This document shows positions 1 through 8,392 of a stretch of 64,000 nt of DNA, in pieces; the first letter of the stretch is position 1; the number at the start of each line of letters is the position of its first letter. Source of the stretch: Laceyella putida (GTDB taxonomy: Bacteria > Bacillota > Bacilli > Thermoactinomycetales > Thermoactinomycetaceae); contig NZ_JBHTBW010000085.1 in NCBI RefSeq assembly GCF_042665195.1, positions 10,368 to 74,367 of the forward strand, in the 5' to 3' direction. The position numbers and the translations under genes were made by a program. The notes below the pieces were generated by a model that had not been told where the DNA came from, searched no databases, and was given only the letters and a program-made list of their open reading frames with translations.

Positions 1-109
1 GATTGGCCCTTACCTCTTCCAACTCCTTGCTATAGGTGTAAAAAGACGTCGCCGCAAACACCAGACAGCCCCATATCATAATGACTAAGAGATATAAGAA
101 AAAGGTCAT
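1..109 (-). CDS. TadC-like type II secretion system F protein, N-terminal part only
   Basis: Reading the minus strand from an ATG at 109 gives 36 codons open to the window edge, beginning MTFFLYLLVIMIWGCLVF, a hydrophobic membrane segment followed by a charged stretch. It starts 12 bases after the tadB stop, in the place where Tad loci carry tadC, the second inner-membrane platform protein. The product would sit with TadB as the membrane base of the pilus assembly machine. The identification rests on position and the membrane-segment start, because the F domain itself lies outside the window. The ribosome site is weak (GGTAGGG), so translation may be coupled to tadB. Confidence 0.6.
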   Translation of the reverse strand, partial: MTFFLYLLVIMIWGCLVFAATSFYTYSKELEEVRAN

Positions 110-121
110 CGTTCCCTACCT

Positions 122-1045
122 CTACACTTTGATATCCGCAATCTTGCGGATTAACATAAACCCAATGATTTGCAGGATGATGAAGATCACCAACACGCCG
201 ATCCCGATGGCCGTGGTGAAAAAGTCAAAGAATCCATCGATCATCTGACTCATCATCACAACCATCAAAATGGATATCACCGGCAATAAATAAGCGGAGT
301 AACGCGCTTGGGCCACGGTTGCATCAATCGTCTTATGGATCACTTTCCGCTCTTCCATCGTAGCCGCCATCTCACTCAACACGCGCGCCAAGTCACCACC
401 GGCCCGGCGCTGGATGACCAAGGCGTTGATAAAGACTTGCAGATCCTTGGTTTCCACACGCTTCAGCATATCCTTCAAGGCTACTTCCACGTTTTTTCCC
501 AATTGCAGCTCCCGCACAACGATCCCCAGCTCTTCTTTGATCGGTCCATCCATCTCTTTGACGACCAGCTCCAGCCCTTGCGGGATCGACAATCCGGCAC
601 GCGCCCCGCTGCTCAATAAGCGACAGGCTTCCGATAACTGGTTGTCGATCTTCTGCGCATACAAGAACTTGCGCGAGTTGATCATCATTTTCGAACCGAG
701 TGGAATCAACACCACCGGGATAATCAAGCTGAATGGAATGGGTGCACCCATCCCCTTATAAAGGAGAAAAAAAACGCCTAATCCGATCAAGAACAGAATC
801 GCAGTATACTCGGCTGGGCGGAGCTGGATGCTGGCCCGCTTCAACTGCGGCTCCAACTTCTTGGCCCATTCATATTGATCCAAACGTTCGACCAAACGGT
901 CTGACCAGCCGATTTCCGTGGGGGAACCCACATATTTCTCCAAGACTTCTCCTGTCTGCCTCTGGGCGGCTTTCATCTGCATCCAGTAGTAGATGGCCAA
1001 CAACATGCTAAAGACAGCGAGTGCGCCAATGATTCCAATCGCCAT
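122..1045 (-). CDS. tadB: Tad pilus platform protein TadB (type II secretion system F family)
   Basis: This 307-residue inner-membrane protein matches the TadB/GspF class: an N-terminal membrane helix (residues 3-21), a pair of helices near 80-120, a cytoplasmic F domain around residues 135-250 with the ARAGLSIPQGLELV and LQVFINALVIQRRAGGDLA patterns, and two C-terminal helices. In Tad systems TadB and TadC form the membrane platform on which the CpaF ATPase pushes Flp pilin subunits into the pilus. Its ATG overlaps the cpaF stop by one base (TAATG), so the two are translationally coupled. Length is normal for the family. Confidence 0.9.
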   Translation of the reverse strand: MAIGIIGALAVFSMLLAIYYWMQMKAAQRQTGEVLEKYVGSPTEIGWSDRLVERLDQYEWAKKLEPQLKRASIQLRPAEYTAILFLIGLGVFFLLYKGMGAPIPFSLIIPVVLIPLGSKMMINSRKFLYAQKIDNQLSEACRLLSSGARAGLSIPQGLELVVKEMDGPIKEELGIVVRELQLGKNVEVALKDMLKRVETKDLQVFINALVIQRRAGGDLARVLSEMAATMEERKVIHKTIDATVAQARYSAYLLPVISILMVVMMSQMIDGFFDFFTTAIGIGVLVIFIILQIIGFMLIRKIADIKV

Positions 1046-2412
1046 TATTCCTTCACTCCCGCCTGGTTCGGCTGAAAGATCTTTCGATCCACCCCTACCC
1101 CATAAGCTTTCAAGCGATCAAGGCAACTCGGCAGGTAACCGGTTGGCGCGAAATAACCTTCCACTTTCCCGTCTCCATCCACATTGGTTTGCACGAAACG
1201 GAAGATATCGATCATCTTCACCGAGCCATCTTCCTTCTGTTGCATTTCCGCAATGGCCAGCATCTTCCGTTGCCCGTCCGGCAGACGCCCGATTTGGACG
1301 ATGTAGTCGACGGCACTGACAATGTACTGGCGGATGATCTCCGATGGCAGGTCCATCCCGGACATCATCACCATCCCCTCCAGACGGCTCATGGCATCTT
1401 GCGGGGTATTGGCGTGGACGGTGGTGATCGAACCTTCGTGACCGGTGTTCATCGCTTGCAACATGTCGAATGCTTCCGCACCCCGAACCTCCCCGACGAT
1501 GATTCGGTCAGGGCGCATCCGCAAGGCGTTCCGCACAAGCTGGCGAATCGAGACTTCCCCTTTGCCCTCCACGTTGGCGGGCCGGGCTTCCATCCCGACC
1601 ACGTGCGTATGCGGGATCCTGAGTTCGGCCATATCCTCGATGGTGATAATCCGTTCATCTTCCGGAATATAGCACGCCAAAGCGTTTAGGAGCGTCGTCT
1701 TACCGCTACCTGTTCCCCCGGAAATGATAATGTTCAACTTGGCCTTGACCATGCTGGTGAGAAACTGGGCCATCTCCGGCGTCATACTGCCAAACGAAAT
1801 CAGGTCATCCAACCGGATCGGATCTTTGCGGAACTTACGGATGGAGAGCAAAGATCCTTTCAAGCTGATCGGGGGAATCACCGCATTCACACGGCTTCCG
1901 TCAGGCAGGCGCGCATCCACCATCGGGGAGCTCACGTCAATCCGGCGGCCGATCGGAGCCACGATCCGGTCAATCACATGGCGCAACGCTTCTTCATCAC
2001 GAAACTGGATGTCTGTCTTAAACAGCTTCCCTTTCTTCTCGTAGAAGACTTCATAGGGACCATTCACCATGATCTCTGTAATCTCTTCGTCTTCCAGCAA
2101 GGATTCCAACGGACCGAAACCAACGGATTCGTTAATGATGCGGTTGATCACGCGGTTCCGCTCTTGCCCTGTCAACACCACTTGCTCTTCAGCCAAGTAT
2201 CGGCTCACCAAGCGGTCTAGGGTGATGCGCAACTCTGCTGACGGCATCTGCGTCAGCTTTTCAAGATCAGTTTCGCTTAACAGCCGTGCTTTAAAATGTT
2301 GTGCCAACTGGTTCACACGGCTGTCATCGGCTGAGCGTTGAATCTGTGTCTCATTGATTCTCTGGCGTTTCAGATGTTTGGACAACCGTTGGTTTTGTGA
2401 AAAAATCGCCAT
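1045..2412 (-). CDS. cpaF: Tad pilus assembly ATPase CpaF/TadA
   Basis: This is the secretion ATPase that powers Flp pilus assembly. With the chosen start the protein has 455 residues: an N-terminal coiled region, an N2 domain (about 95-195) and a RecA-like core with Walker A GGTGSGKTT near 232-240, the Asp box RIITIEDMAELRIP, a Walker B region with RIIVGEVRGAEAFDML, and the His-box segment TGHEGSITTVHA. An upstream GTG at 2430 extends the frame by six codons, but a GAAGGGGTG ribosome site sits just before the ATG at 2412, so the ATG is preferred. It overlaps tadB by one base and lies 48 bases after cpaB. This is the standard order zpaE/TadZ, cpaB, cpaF, tadB, tadC. Confidence 0.93.
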   Translation of the reverse strand: MAIFSQNQRLSKHLKRQRINETQIQRSADDSRVNQLAQHFKARLLSETDLEKLTQMPSAELRITLDRLVSRYLAEEQVVLTGQERNRVINRIINESVGFGPLESLLEDEEITEIMVNGPYEVFYEKKGKLFKTDIQFRDEEALRHVIDRIVAPIGRRIDVSSPMVDARLPDGSRVNAVIPPISLKGSLLSIRKFRKDPIRLDDLISFGSMTPEMAQFLTSMVKAKLNIIISGGTGSGKTTLLNALACYIPEDERIITIEDMAELRIPHTHVVGMEARPANVEGKGEVSIRQLVRNALRMRPDRIIVGEVRGAEAFDMLQAMNTGHEGSITTVHANTPQDAMSRLEGMVMMSGMDLPSEIIRQYIVSAVDYIVQIGRLPDGQRKMLAIAEMQQKEDGSVKMIDIFRFVQTNVDGDGKVEGYFAPTGYLPSCLDRLKAYGVGVDRKIFQPNQAGVKE

Positions 2413-2460
2413 AGGCCACCCCTTCTTCACAATGCAACTGATTCATATGCCATCAGCTGA

Positions 2461-3228
2461 TTACTGTTTTTTTGTATCTTGTTCTGGTATGTCATCTTGC
2501 GGAGTCCCACCGGTTTTTGGCAGTTTCGGCTTCGTTTGGTCATTCAATTTTTGGGCGGCTTCCTCACTATTGGTGCTTTTTTCCGCCCCTTTGATATCCT
2601 CCGCGTTGGGTGCCTTGAGGACACGAATGTTGATCGCGTTCACTTGCTTATCAACAAAATCAGCCGCTTCGGTCAACGTCATTTCCAGCCCAAGCCCCGT
2701 CACATTCCCTTGGGGATCTTTCGCCAAAGCCACAACAGGAACTTTTTGCATATAAACCAATGATTTGGAATTAGGTAGAGTCACAATGATATCAACGCGA
2801 TCGTTATAGCTGAACACATCATCAAAGCCCACTTTATCGGAACGGTTCAACATGACCATGCGTTTTTTGTCAGAGGATAAAGTCGTATCCGACTTTAACA
2901 TGTTGAGGGTAAGCAAGTCCCCTTTTTGCAACGGGACAACCGTAACCAGCTTAGTGATGGGGAAAATGCCGTTTTCCAATTTAATGCCTTGCATATTCGT
3001 AATGGCGGATTGTTGGATATACTGTTGCGGCACTTTCACTTCATCGAAATCCTCTGGGCGCAAAGGTTGGCGTGCATTGATGCTCTTATTGGCCACATAT
3101 ACCGTGGCAAAGTCACCTAACGTTTCATCTACCGCACTTACTTTTTGCATAAAGAGATATCCAGCAATCGCGGAAAGAAACAACGCAACAACTAGAAATA
3201 ACATGGCTCTTCTCTTTGCATCTTGCAT
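2461..3228 (-). CDS. cpaB: Flp pilus assembly protein CpaB (RcpC, SAF domain)
   Basis: The 255-residue product has one N-terminal membrane anchor (about residues 8-28) and a SAF/CpaB-type domain: ARQPLRPEDFDEVKVPQQY, then PLQKGDLLTLNML, and a beta-rich segment ending in EAADFVDKQVNAINIRVL. The tail (after about residue 205) is charged and low in complexity and is probably outside the cell. CpaB proteins are thought to bind the cell wall and shape the pilus channel. The ATG at 3228 is preferred over a GTG twelve bases upstream because the GTG falls inside a strong ribosome site (AAGCAGGTG, nine bases from the ATG). It lies between the prepilin peptidase and cpaF. Confidence 0.85.
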   Translation of the reverse strand: MQDAKRRAMLFLVVALFLSAIAGYLFMQKVSAVDETLGDFATVYVANKSINARQPLRPEDFDEVKVPQQYIQQSAITNMQGIKLENGIFPITKLVTVVPLQKGDLLTLNMLKSDTTLSSDKKRMVMLNRSDKVGFDDVFSYNDRVDIIVTLPNSKSLVYMQKVPVVALAKDPQGNVTGLGLEMTLTEAADFVDKQVNAINIRVLKAPNAEDIKGAEKSTNSEEAAQKLNDQTKPKLPKTGGTPQDDIPEQDTKKQ

Positions 3229-3250
3229 AGATCGATACACCTGCTTATTC

Positions 3251-3697
3251 TTATAGTTTGGTTAGCGCATACGTGAGCACGGTGCCGAGAAGGATGAAGG
3301 GGGCGAAGGGGAATTCGGTTTTACGGCCCACTGTTTTCCATCGCACGAGCTTGAGGATGAGCAGATAGACGGCCGCCAACAAGTGGGAGCTGAAAAAGAT
3401 GAAGAGAAAAGGCTTAAAGCCCAAGGCAAGCCCCAACATGCCAAACAGCTTCACGTCCCCTCCGCCAATGGAACGTTCATCGGTCACGACGGCGATCACG
3501 TAAAGAATGAGAAAGACGACAATACCGGTTAACAGATAATTCCACCATGGTTCCGGACGCGTGATAAGCCGAGCGATCACGGCAGCCACGAGTCCGATCA
3601 CGACAAAACGATCATAGATCAAGCGGTGCTTCAGATCAGTGACCGTTGCGGCGATTAAGAGTCCAATCAGGATGAGGTACAATGCATGTTCTATCAA
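3251..3697 (-). CDS. Prepilin peptidase, A24 family (TadV/CpaA-like)
   Basis: This 148-residue polytopic protein carries the two aspartate signatures of A24 aspartic peptidases: a first Asp in ATVTDLKHRLIYDR (about 20-28) and the GGGDVKLFG motif (GxGD, about 80). It lacks the N-methylation domain of full-length type IV prepilin peptidases, which is normal for TadV/CpaA, the enzymes that cleave Flp prepilins. Translation appears to begin at TTG (3697), five to seven bases after AGGATGA. An ATG inside that ribosome site is out of frame. It follows tadZ by 16 bases. No prepilin gene is visible in the window, so its substrate must be encoded elsewhere. Confidence 0.88.
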   Translation of the reverse strand: MIEHALYLILIGLLIAATVTDLKHRLIYDRFVVIGLVAAVIARLITRPEPWWNYLLTGIVVFLILYVIAVVTDERSIGGGDVKLFGMLGLALGFKPFLFIFFSSHLLAAVYLLILKLVRWKTVGRKTEFPFAPFILLGTVLTYALTKL

Positions 3698-3713
3698 TGA
3701 AAGTCATCCTGCC

Positions 3714-4892
3714 TTATGAAGCGGATTTGCCGCTCTTTGCTTCAGACAGCAGATGCTTGGCGAACTTCTGCATATCCCGGGCAAAGAGGGAAAGGTTGCG
3801 CTCGTTTTTGGCGGTGCGCAACGGTTTGCCGCGGTTAATCGCTTGGTCGATGCGCTTGAGATCATCGCGGAATTCCCCGGCGATGTCAAAACTGAAGCGT
3901 TGGCGAATCTCTTTGGCCCCGATTTCGGAATCGCGGCTGAGGCGATTGACGAGAATCTCCAAACGGTCCGTAGGATCCACCCCGATCATGTTGAATGCGG
4001 ACAGCACTCGGTTGAACGTACGGAGCGACAGGGCGTCAGGATTTAACACATAAAAGATTTTGTCTGCCTCTTCCAAAGCGGTATAAGTTAAGTTGGTCAT
4101 TTCCGATGGCAGGTCTACAAGTATGTAATCATAATAGAGGCGCGCCGCACGGAGCAAACGCTCAATGTGATCTTCGGTGATCTGCTCAGCCACTTCCAAA
4201 TCGGCGGGGCTTGCCAACACCTCCACCGCGGAGTGCGGCTCAATCACGGTCACGCTGCGGATGTGGTTGTCGTTCAGCTCGTGCAAGACCGGTGTTAAGT
4301 CGTATAAGTTACGACCACTGGTGAGATTGAGATAGGTTTCAACACCGCCAAATTGAAAGTTGAGGTCTACCAACAGCACACTGGAATTGGATTCCAACTG
4401 AAGCGTCTGCGCCAAGGTGGAAGCAATCAAGCTCTTGCCCGAACCTCCTTTGCCGCTGTAGAAACCGATCACTTGTCCGCGTCCCCACGTAAAGCTGGCT
4501 GCCGCCTCATTCTTGGCGCTGTCGGTTTGCAAGGCGATTACGGCACGTGACAGCACATCACCCAACGCGTTGATCTCATCAGGGAAGAACAACACATCAA
4601 AAGCCCCGGCCCGGCTGGCGTCACGAATGCGAATCGAGTCCTTCGATTCGGTGAGGAAGACGATCTTGGCATGGGTAACTTCCCGCAAGATGTATGGGAT
4701 CAGCTGCATCCCCAAGCTCCCCACCCCTTCATGAAGCAGGACAATATCCGGCTGAATCCGGGCGATCTCCCGCCGCACCTCAGAGGCGTACACATGGCTG
4801 ACCTGAGGAAACTGAGAACTTAATCTTTCCCGCAAATCCGTTGCAATCGGATCCTCTTCCGTAACGATCAACAGCTTTGTATCTGGATACAT
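3714..4892 (-). CDS. tadZ: TadZ/CpaE-like pilus localisation ATPase
   Basis: The 392-residue protein joins an atypical response-regulator receiver fold (about 1-125) to a MinD/ParA-type ATPase (about 138-380). The deviant Walker A is KGGSGKS at 148-154, followed by the switch region SVLLVDLNFQFGGVETYL and the DYILVDLPSEM Walker B segment. TadZ proteins localise Tad pilus assembly at the cell pole. The receiver keeps LLHEGVG where a phosphorylatable Asp would be expected, so phosphorylation is unlikely. It is the first gene of the operon, with a sigma-A type promoter upstream. The AAGGAGG site lies 13 bases from the ATG, longer than usual, and no in-frame start lies closer. Confidence 0.88.
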   Translation of the reverse strand: MYPDTKLLIVTEEDPIATDLRERLSSQFPQVSHVYASEVRREIARIQPDIVLLHEGVGSLGMQLIPYILREVTHAKIVFLTESKDSIRIRDASRAGAFDVLFFPDEINALGDVLSRAVIALQTDSAKNEAAASFTWGRGQVIGFYSGKGGSGKSLIASTLAQTLQLESNSSVLLVDLNFQFGGVETYLNLTSGRNLYDLTPVLHELNDNHIRSVTVIEPHSAVEVLASPADLEVAEQITEDHIERLLRAARLYYDYILVDLPSEMTNLTYTALEEADKIFYVLNPDALSLRTFNRVLSAFNMIGVDPTDRLEILVNRLSRDSEIGAKEIRQRFSFDIAGEFRDDLKRIDQAINRGKPLRTAKNERNLSLFARDMQKFAKHLLSEAKSGKSAS

Positions 4893-4956
4893 AAGAAATG
4901 CAAAGCCTCCTTCAATAGCACACGATGTCTTTTTGAAACTTCACACTAGCATCACT

Positions 4957-4984
4957 ATTTTATCTAAGTTGCAACCAAATTCAA
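4957..4984 (-). promoter_or_regulatory. Putative sigma-A promoter of the Tad operon
   Basis: On the minus strand TTGAAT (4979-4984) and TAAAAT (4957-4962) are separated by 16 bases, about 65 bases upstream of tadZ. The surrounding 4900-5160 region is very AT-rich. There is no other gene in the 4893-5174 gap. Confidence 0.5.
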
Positions 4985-5174
4985 TACTTTTTCCCAAGCT
5001 TCACTAAATAGTGTTAAACTATATATTAATAAATCATATTGGAAAAAGTATAATTAAATGAAGAGAAAATGAGATCTTCATCCATGTTTGGCATAATATA
5101 TTTATATTATTACCTTAATCGGTTCAATTTTATCAATTTACCACATTATTGGCAATAGTATTAGGCTCATAACA

Positions 5175-5197
5175 AAAAGCCGGGTTTCCCGGCTTTT
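5175..5197 (-). terminator. Rho-independent terminator after the Hsp70-like gene
   Basis: A perfect 10-bp stem (AAAAGCCGGG with a 3-base loop) is followed by T residues on the minus strand, 90 bases after the stop of the Hsp70-like gene. It separates the chaperone pair from the Tad operon and could work in both directions. Confidence 0.85.
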
Positions 5198-5289
5198 CGT
5201 GTACCTTAATCATTTTTCGGAAAAATTGACAATAAGAACAACAACCTTGCTTTTTACAAGCTTTGTCCCATAGCTGAAACGCCCATGGC

Positions 5290-6813
5290 TTAACCAATCG
5301 CGATCTGTTCCACACGGCGCTGTTTCGCCCGCACTTCAGCTTCGGTCAAGTTGGACGTTCTTTCAATATCCAACTCGCCCAACAAGGTCCCCGCAGTGGA
5401 ATCAATCACTGAAATATGGATAATTCCATCACTATCATATTCGAAGATCACTTCCAGCGGTGCGCCCTTTGGATAAGCGGGAAGATTGATCATCCCTTCC
5501 CCGACGATTTTCACATAATCGAGGTCGCTGTCCTCTCCTTCGGTCACTTGCAAGAAGAGTTGGGATTGACCATCTACCGTCGTTTTATAATGGCCGCTGA
5601 CCCGGCTGGGAATGGCGGTGTCTTTCTTGAGCACAATGGAGTTGAACTCATCTCCACTCTCATCCAGCGCAACAACCCCCATGCTGTGCGAATTGACATC
5701 TTGCACCTCAACCACAGGGAAGGACTGGGTAAGATGCAGATCGGCGGTACCTTGCTTGATTTGGAGAATCGCTCCTTGAATCGCCGCTCCTTGCGCGACC
5801 ACTTCATCTGGGTTCACATCGAGGGATGGCTTAATACCCGTCACGCGTTCAATCATCGTCGGCACTTGTTTCATCCGGGTCGAACCACCGACGAGAAGCA
5901 CACGGTCAATATCTTTCCAGTCCAGGTTGGCATCCTCTAGGACGAACTCCATAATCTTCTGGGTACGATTGAGAAGAGGTGCGGTCAGTTCATCAAACTT
6001 CGCACGAGTCAGAGGGATGGAGACGTTGACTCCGTTTGCGGATAAGAACACATTTGTGCGATCACGGACAGAGAGGGTTTTCTTGGCGATTTCCGCTTTT
6101 TCGCGCAGATCCTGTTCCAACATCGGATCTTCCAACAGGTCGCTGCCACCTTGGGCTTTAAACTCTTCATTCAGGTAGCTCATCACCACGTTATCCCAAT
6201 CAAAACCACCCAAGTTTTTCGCTCCGCCCGTGGAGAGTACCCGCAAGCCGCCCGGTGACAGGTTCATGATCGTCACATCAAATGTACCGCCCCCCAAGTC
6301 ATATACGAGCAGGTTTTGGGTCTGATGCATCTTATCCAATCCATAAGCCAATGCCGCCGCGGTTGGCTCGTTGATGATGCGCAACACATTGAGGCCTGCA
6401 ATCCGCCCAGCATCTTGTGTCGCTTTGCGTTGGGCGTCATCGAAATACGCAGGCACGGTAATCACCGCATCTTCAATCTTCTCACCCAGCAATGTCTCCG
6501 CATCTTCCTTGAGGCGGCGCAAGATCATCGCCGAAATCTCTTCAGGGGTGAAGTCATCATGGCTGTCCGTTTGGAACTTCCAAGTCTTGTCTCCGATCTG
6601 TCTCTTCACAAATTGAACCACATTAAACGGACTTGCTACAGCTGTGCGTTTCGCAATGCTTCCCACTACCACATCTGATCCATCGAAGAGAACTACAGAA
6701 GGGGTAATGCGTTCTCCTTCACGGTTAGCAAGCATTTCTGGCTTTCCGTACTTGTTCACTATAGCGATCGCCGAGTAAGTTGTTCCCAGGTCGATCCCTA
6801 CAACTCTTCCCAT
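5290..6813 (-). CDS. Accessory Hsp70 (DnaK-like) without the C-terminal lid
   Basis: The first 355 residues are a complete Hsp70 nucleotide-binding domain: GIDLGTTYSA (6-15), the EPTAAALAYGLD segment (149-160), YDLGGGTFDV (171-180) and LLVGGSTRM (306-314). Residues 365-485 look like a substrate-binding beta domain. The protein then ends at residue 507, where DnaK would continue for about 100 more residues as the helical lid. The usual hydrophobic DVLLLD-type linker is replaced by a sequence around TADLHLTQSFPVVEV (356-370). A GrpE-like gene lies upstream on the same strand, and a full terminator follows. The ribosome site GGGAGTG precedes the ATG. It is a paralogue, not the housekeeping DnaK, by length, linker and context. 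Substrates are unknown; a link to the neighbouring pilus genes is only a guess. Confidence 0.9.
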   Translation of the reverse strand: MGRVVGIDLGTTYSAIAIVNKYGKPEMLANREGERITPSVVLFDGSDVVVGSIAKRTAVASPFNVVQFVKRQIGDKTWKFQTDSHDDFTPEEISAMILRRLKEDAETLLGEKIEDAVITVPAYFDDAQRKATQDAGRIAGLNVLRIINEPTAAALAYGLDKMHQTQNLLVYDLGGGTFDVTIMNLSPGGLRVLSTGGAKNLGGFDWDNVVMSYLNEEFKAQGGSDLLEDPMLEQDLREKAEIAKKTLSVRDRTNVFLSANGVNVSIPLTRAKFDELTAPLLNRTQKIMEFVLEDANLDWKDIDRVLLVGGSTRMKQVPTMIERVTGIKPSLDVNPDEVVAQGAAIQGAILQIKQGTADLHLTQSFPVVEVQDVNSHSMGVVALDESGDEFNSIVLKKDTAIPSRVSGHYKTTVDGQSQLFLQVTEGEDSDLDYVKIVGEGMINLPAYPKGAPLEVIFEYDSDGIIHISVIDSTAGTLLGELDIERTSNLTEAEVRAKQRRVEQIAIG

Positions 6814-6945
6814 CTTTTTTCACTCCCTCTATCACTTCCATCAAGGTCAAAAAGGTAACTATGACGTATTTTGGAGAGACACTTTCCCCTAGTCATAATA
6901 TTAGACGTAACAAACAGGCAAACTGTTGTATAAATTAAAAGGAAA

Positions 6946-6962
6946 AGATGGGAACCCCATCT
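6946..6962 (-). terminator. Possible weak terminator between the GrpE-like and Hsp70-like genes
   Basis: A 7-bp stem (AGATGGG with a 3-base loop) is followed on the minus strand by TTTCCTTTTAATTT. It may end or attenuate the GrpE-like transcript, so the two chaperone genes may be expressed in unequal amounts. The rest of 6814-7094 shows no convincing gene. Confidence 0.45.
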
Positions 6963-7094
6963 CTCAATATAAGAACTTTTAACTTCGTGAACGGCTCGCC
7001 GCCAAAGCGCATCCATCCCCACTCTTACGGGAGAATTTCCGCGCTATTCTCGTTAGACGGCAGAAGGGTTACTTCCATCAATCTATGGCATGGG

Positions 7095-7733
7095 CTATGA
7101 TTGGTATTTCTTAATCACAACTTCTTCCGGTCTTAGGACCACATCTTTATATTTAAAACCATGGCGCACCATATGTACTACCTGGCCATCTTCGGCAGGG
7201 TTCTTGGTGGGGATCACTTCTACGACCTGCTGAATGCGAGGATCAAATTTATTGGATGGAGCCACAATCAATTCGACTCCGCGTCGATATAGGATTTCCA
7301 ATACTTCATGGCTCAGCGTTTGTAATATGCCTACCAGTTCTGGATTCTTATGACCTGTATCCAACTTATCGTTATAAATCGTATTCATGCGGTCAATGAG
7401 AAGGATTAAGTCGATGTAGAGCGGACGAAGCTGATTTAATTCCTGATCCTGTTTCAACTCTTCCATTTCTTTGTACAGACGGTCAAACGCAGCTTCTTTC
7501 GTCTTATCATAGCTTAAACGATTGGTTACCACCTGTAACAAAGATGTGAAGTTTTGCTGTAAACTGTTTAACATGGTGAGAACTTGTTGCTGTTGGCGCT
7601 CGTTGTTGCCACGCCCCTCTCTCACTTCTCTTACAGCGTTATCTCTTCTCACAGGTAAGCCAAAGCGTGCCTCTGGGAATGACAAATGATGTTGTTCTCC
7701 CATTGGCTTTTGGTTCTCTTTCCTGGGCCCCAT
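7095..7733 (-). CDS. GrpE-like nucleotide exchange factor, divergent
   Basis: The 212-residue product has a basic, low-complexity N-terminus (1-45), a long predicted coiled coil (about 45-105), a helical segment LRPLYIDLILLIDRM (about 103-117), and a C-terminal GrpE beta domain (about 155-212). That domain includes FDPRIQQVVEV, the VVHMVRHGFKYKDVVLRPEEVVI pattern and a final basic residue run. In GrpE this domain opens the Hsp70 nucleotide cleft. The central GrpE helices diverge strongly, so this is probably a dedicated partner of the Hsp70-like protein downstream. The ATG at 7733 has a good site (GGGAGG, seven bases). A dnaJ gene is not adjacent. Confidence 0.78.
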   Translation of the reverse strand: MGPRKENQKPMGEQHHLSFPEARFGLPVRRDNAVREVREGRGNNERQQQQVLTMLNSLQQNFTSLLQVVTNRLSYDKTKEAAFDRLYKEMEELKQDQELNQLRPLYIDLILLIDRMNTIYNDKLDTGHKNPELVGILQTLSHEVLEILYRRGVELIVAPSNKFDPRIQQVVEVIPTKNPAEDGQVVHMVRHGFKYKDVVLRPEEVVIKKYQS

Positions 7734-7775
7734 ACAGTAACCTCCCTAACGGTCAAAGTGAATTTGGAATATATG

Positions 7776-7797
7776 TTCAAGGATCAACATTCTTGAA
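7776..7797. promoter_or_regulatory. Short dyad upstream of the GrpE-like gene
   Basis: TTCAAG (7776-7781) and CTTGAA (7792-7797) form a perfect inverted repeat with ten bases between them, 43 bases before the GrpE-like start. It does not match the CIRCE heat-shock element. It could be an operator or part of a promoter; I cannot say which. Confidence 0.3.
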
Positions 7798-8392
7798 AAT
7801 TCCACCTGAGTATAGAAGAGCGAAACAGAAAAAAGCTGAACGTTTCTACATCTTCCCGCTTATATCATTTTACTCGCAAGTTATTTCATGTCGCAAGTAT
7901 ATAGATTGGGTGAATTGTGGCGAAAAATAGATCCAATTTTATACAGAACGTTCGGCATCTGCACTCTCCTACGCTACCACTGCTCCGGTTTGTGGTCTGT
8001 AATCAGCTTCAACGATGGGATGGCCGGACAAACCTGCGGGGACGAGAAGGAGAGGATATACCTGATATTATTCTCATTCTATTAACGGCGGATCATGGTA
8101 AAAACCGTTAATCGTAACGTTAGAAAATTATGATTATCCAGTGTGTTCCAGATGAATCTACGGTCATTATATTAGGTTTAATTCATGAAAACAAGCCATT
8201 TCTCCTAAGAATATTCTATATTCACCACCCGATCCAGTCTTTCCTTCACCACATCAAAAACCGTCAGGACCAGATGCATCCCCTGATCCTAACGGCGCTA
8301 CATGCCCAACTTCCCATTCTCTTTTCCGTTCACAACGCATCATTCCCTGCTCTGGCAAACCTGTTCACGCGACCGCGGGGCATCTCCTGCTC
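7798..8392. other. Non-coding stretch between the GrpE-like gene and the CxxC protein gene
   Basis: About 600 bases without a gene I can support. Both strands are cut by many stops; the short open frames have no ribosome sites and no recognisable domains. An inverted repeat ATTAACGG/CCGTTAAT (8081-8088 and 8105-8112) could form an 8-bp hairpin with a 16-base loop. Confidence 0.4.

Noticed and set aside
5133..5315. 60-codon frame over the Hsp70 terminator
   Set aside because: It crosses the terminator hairpin, overlaps the Hsp70 end and has no motif.
6798..7022. 74-codon frame between the GrpE-like and Hsp70-like genes
   Set aside because: It runs through a hairpin and the Hsp70 ribosome site, with no ribosome site of its own.
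7734..7900. CIRCE heat-shock element before the GrpE-like gene
   Set aside because: The TTAGCACTC-N9-GAGTGCTAA pattern is not present; only an unrelated short dyad is.
7888..8111. Two overlapping plus-strand frames near 8 kb
   Set aside because: No ribosome site, no recognisable domain; likely chance.
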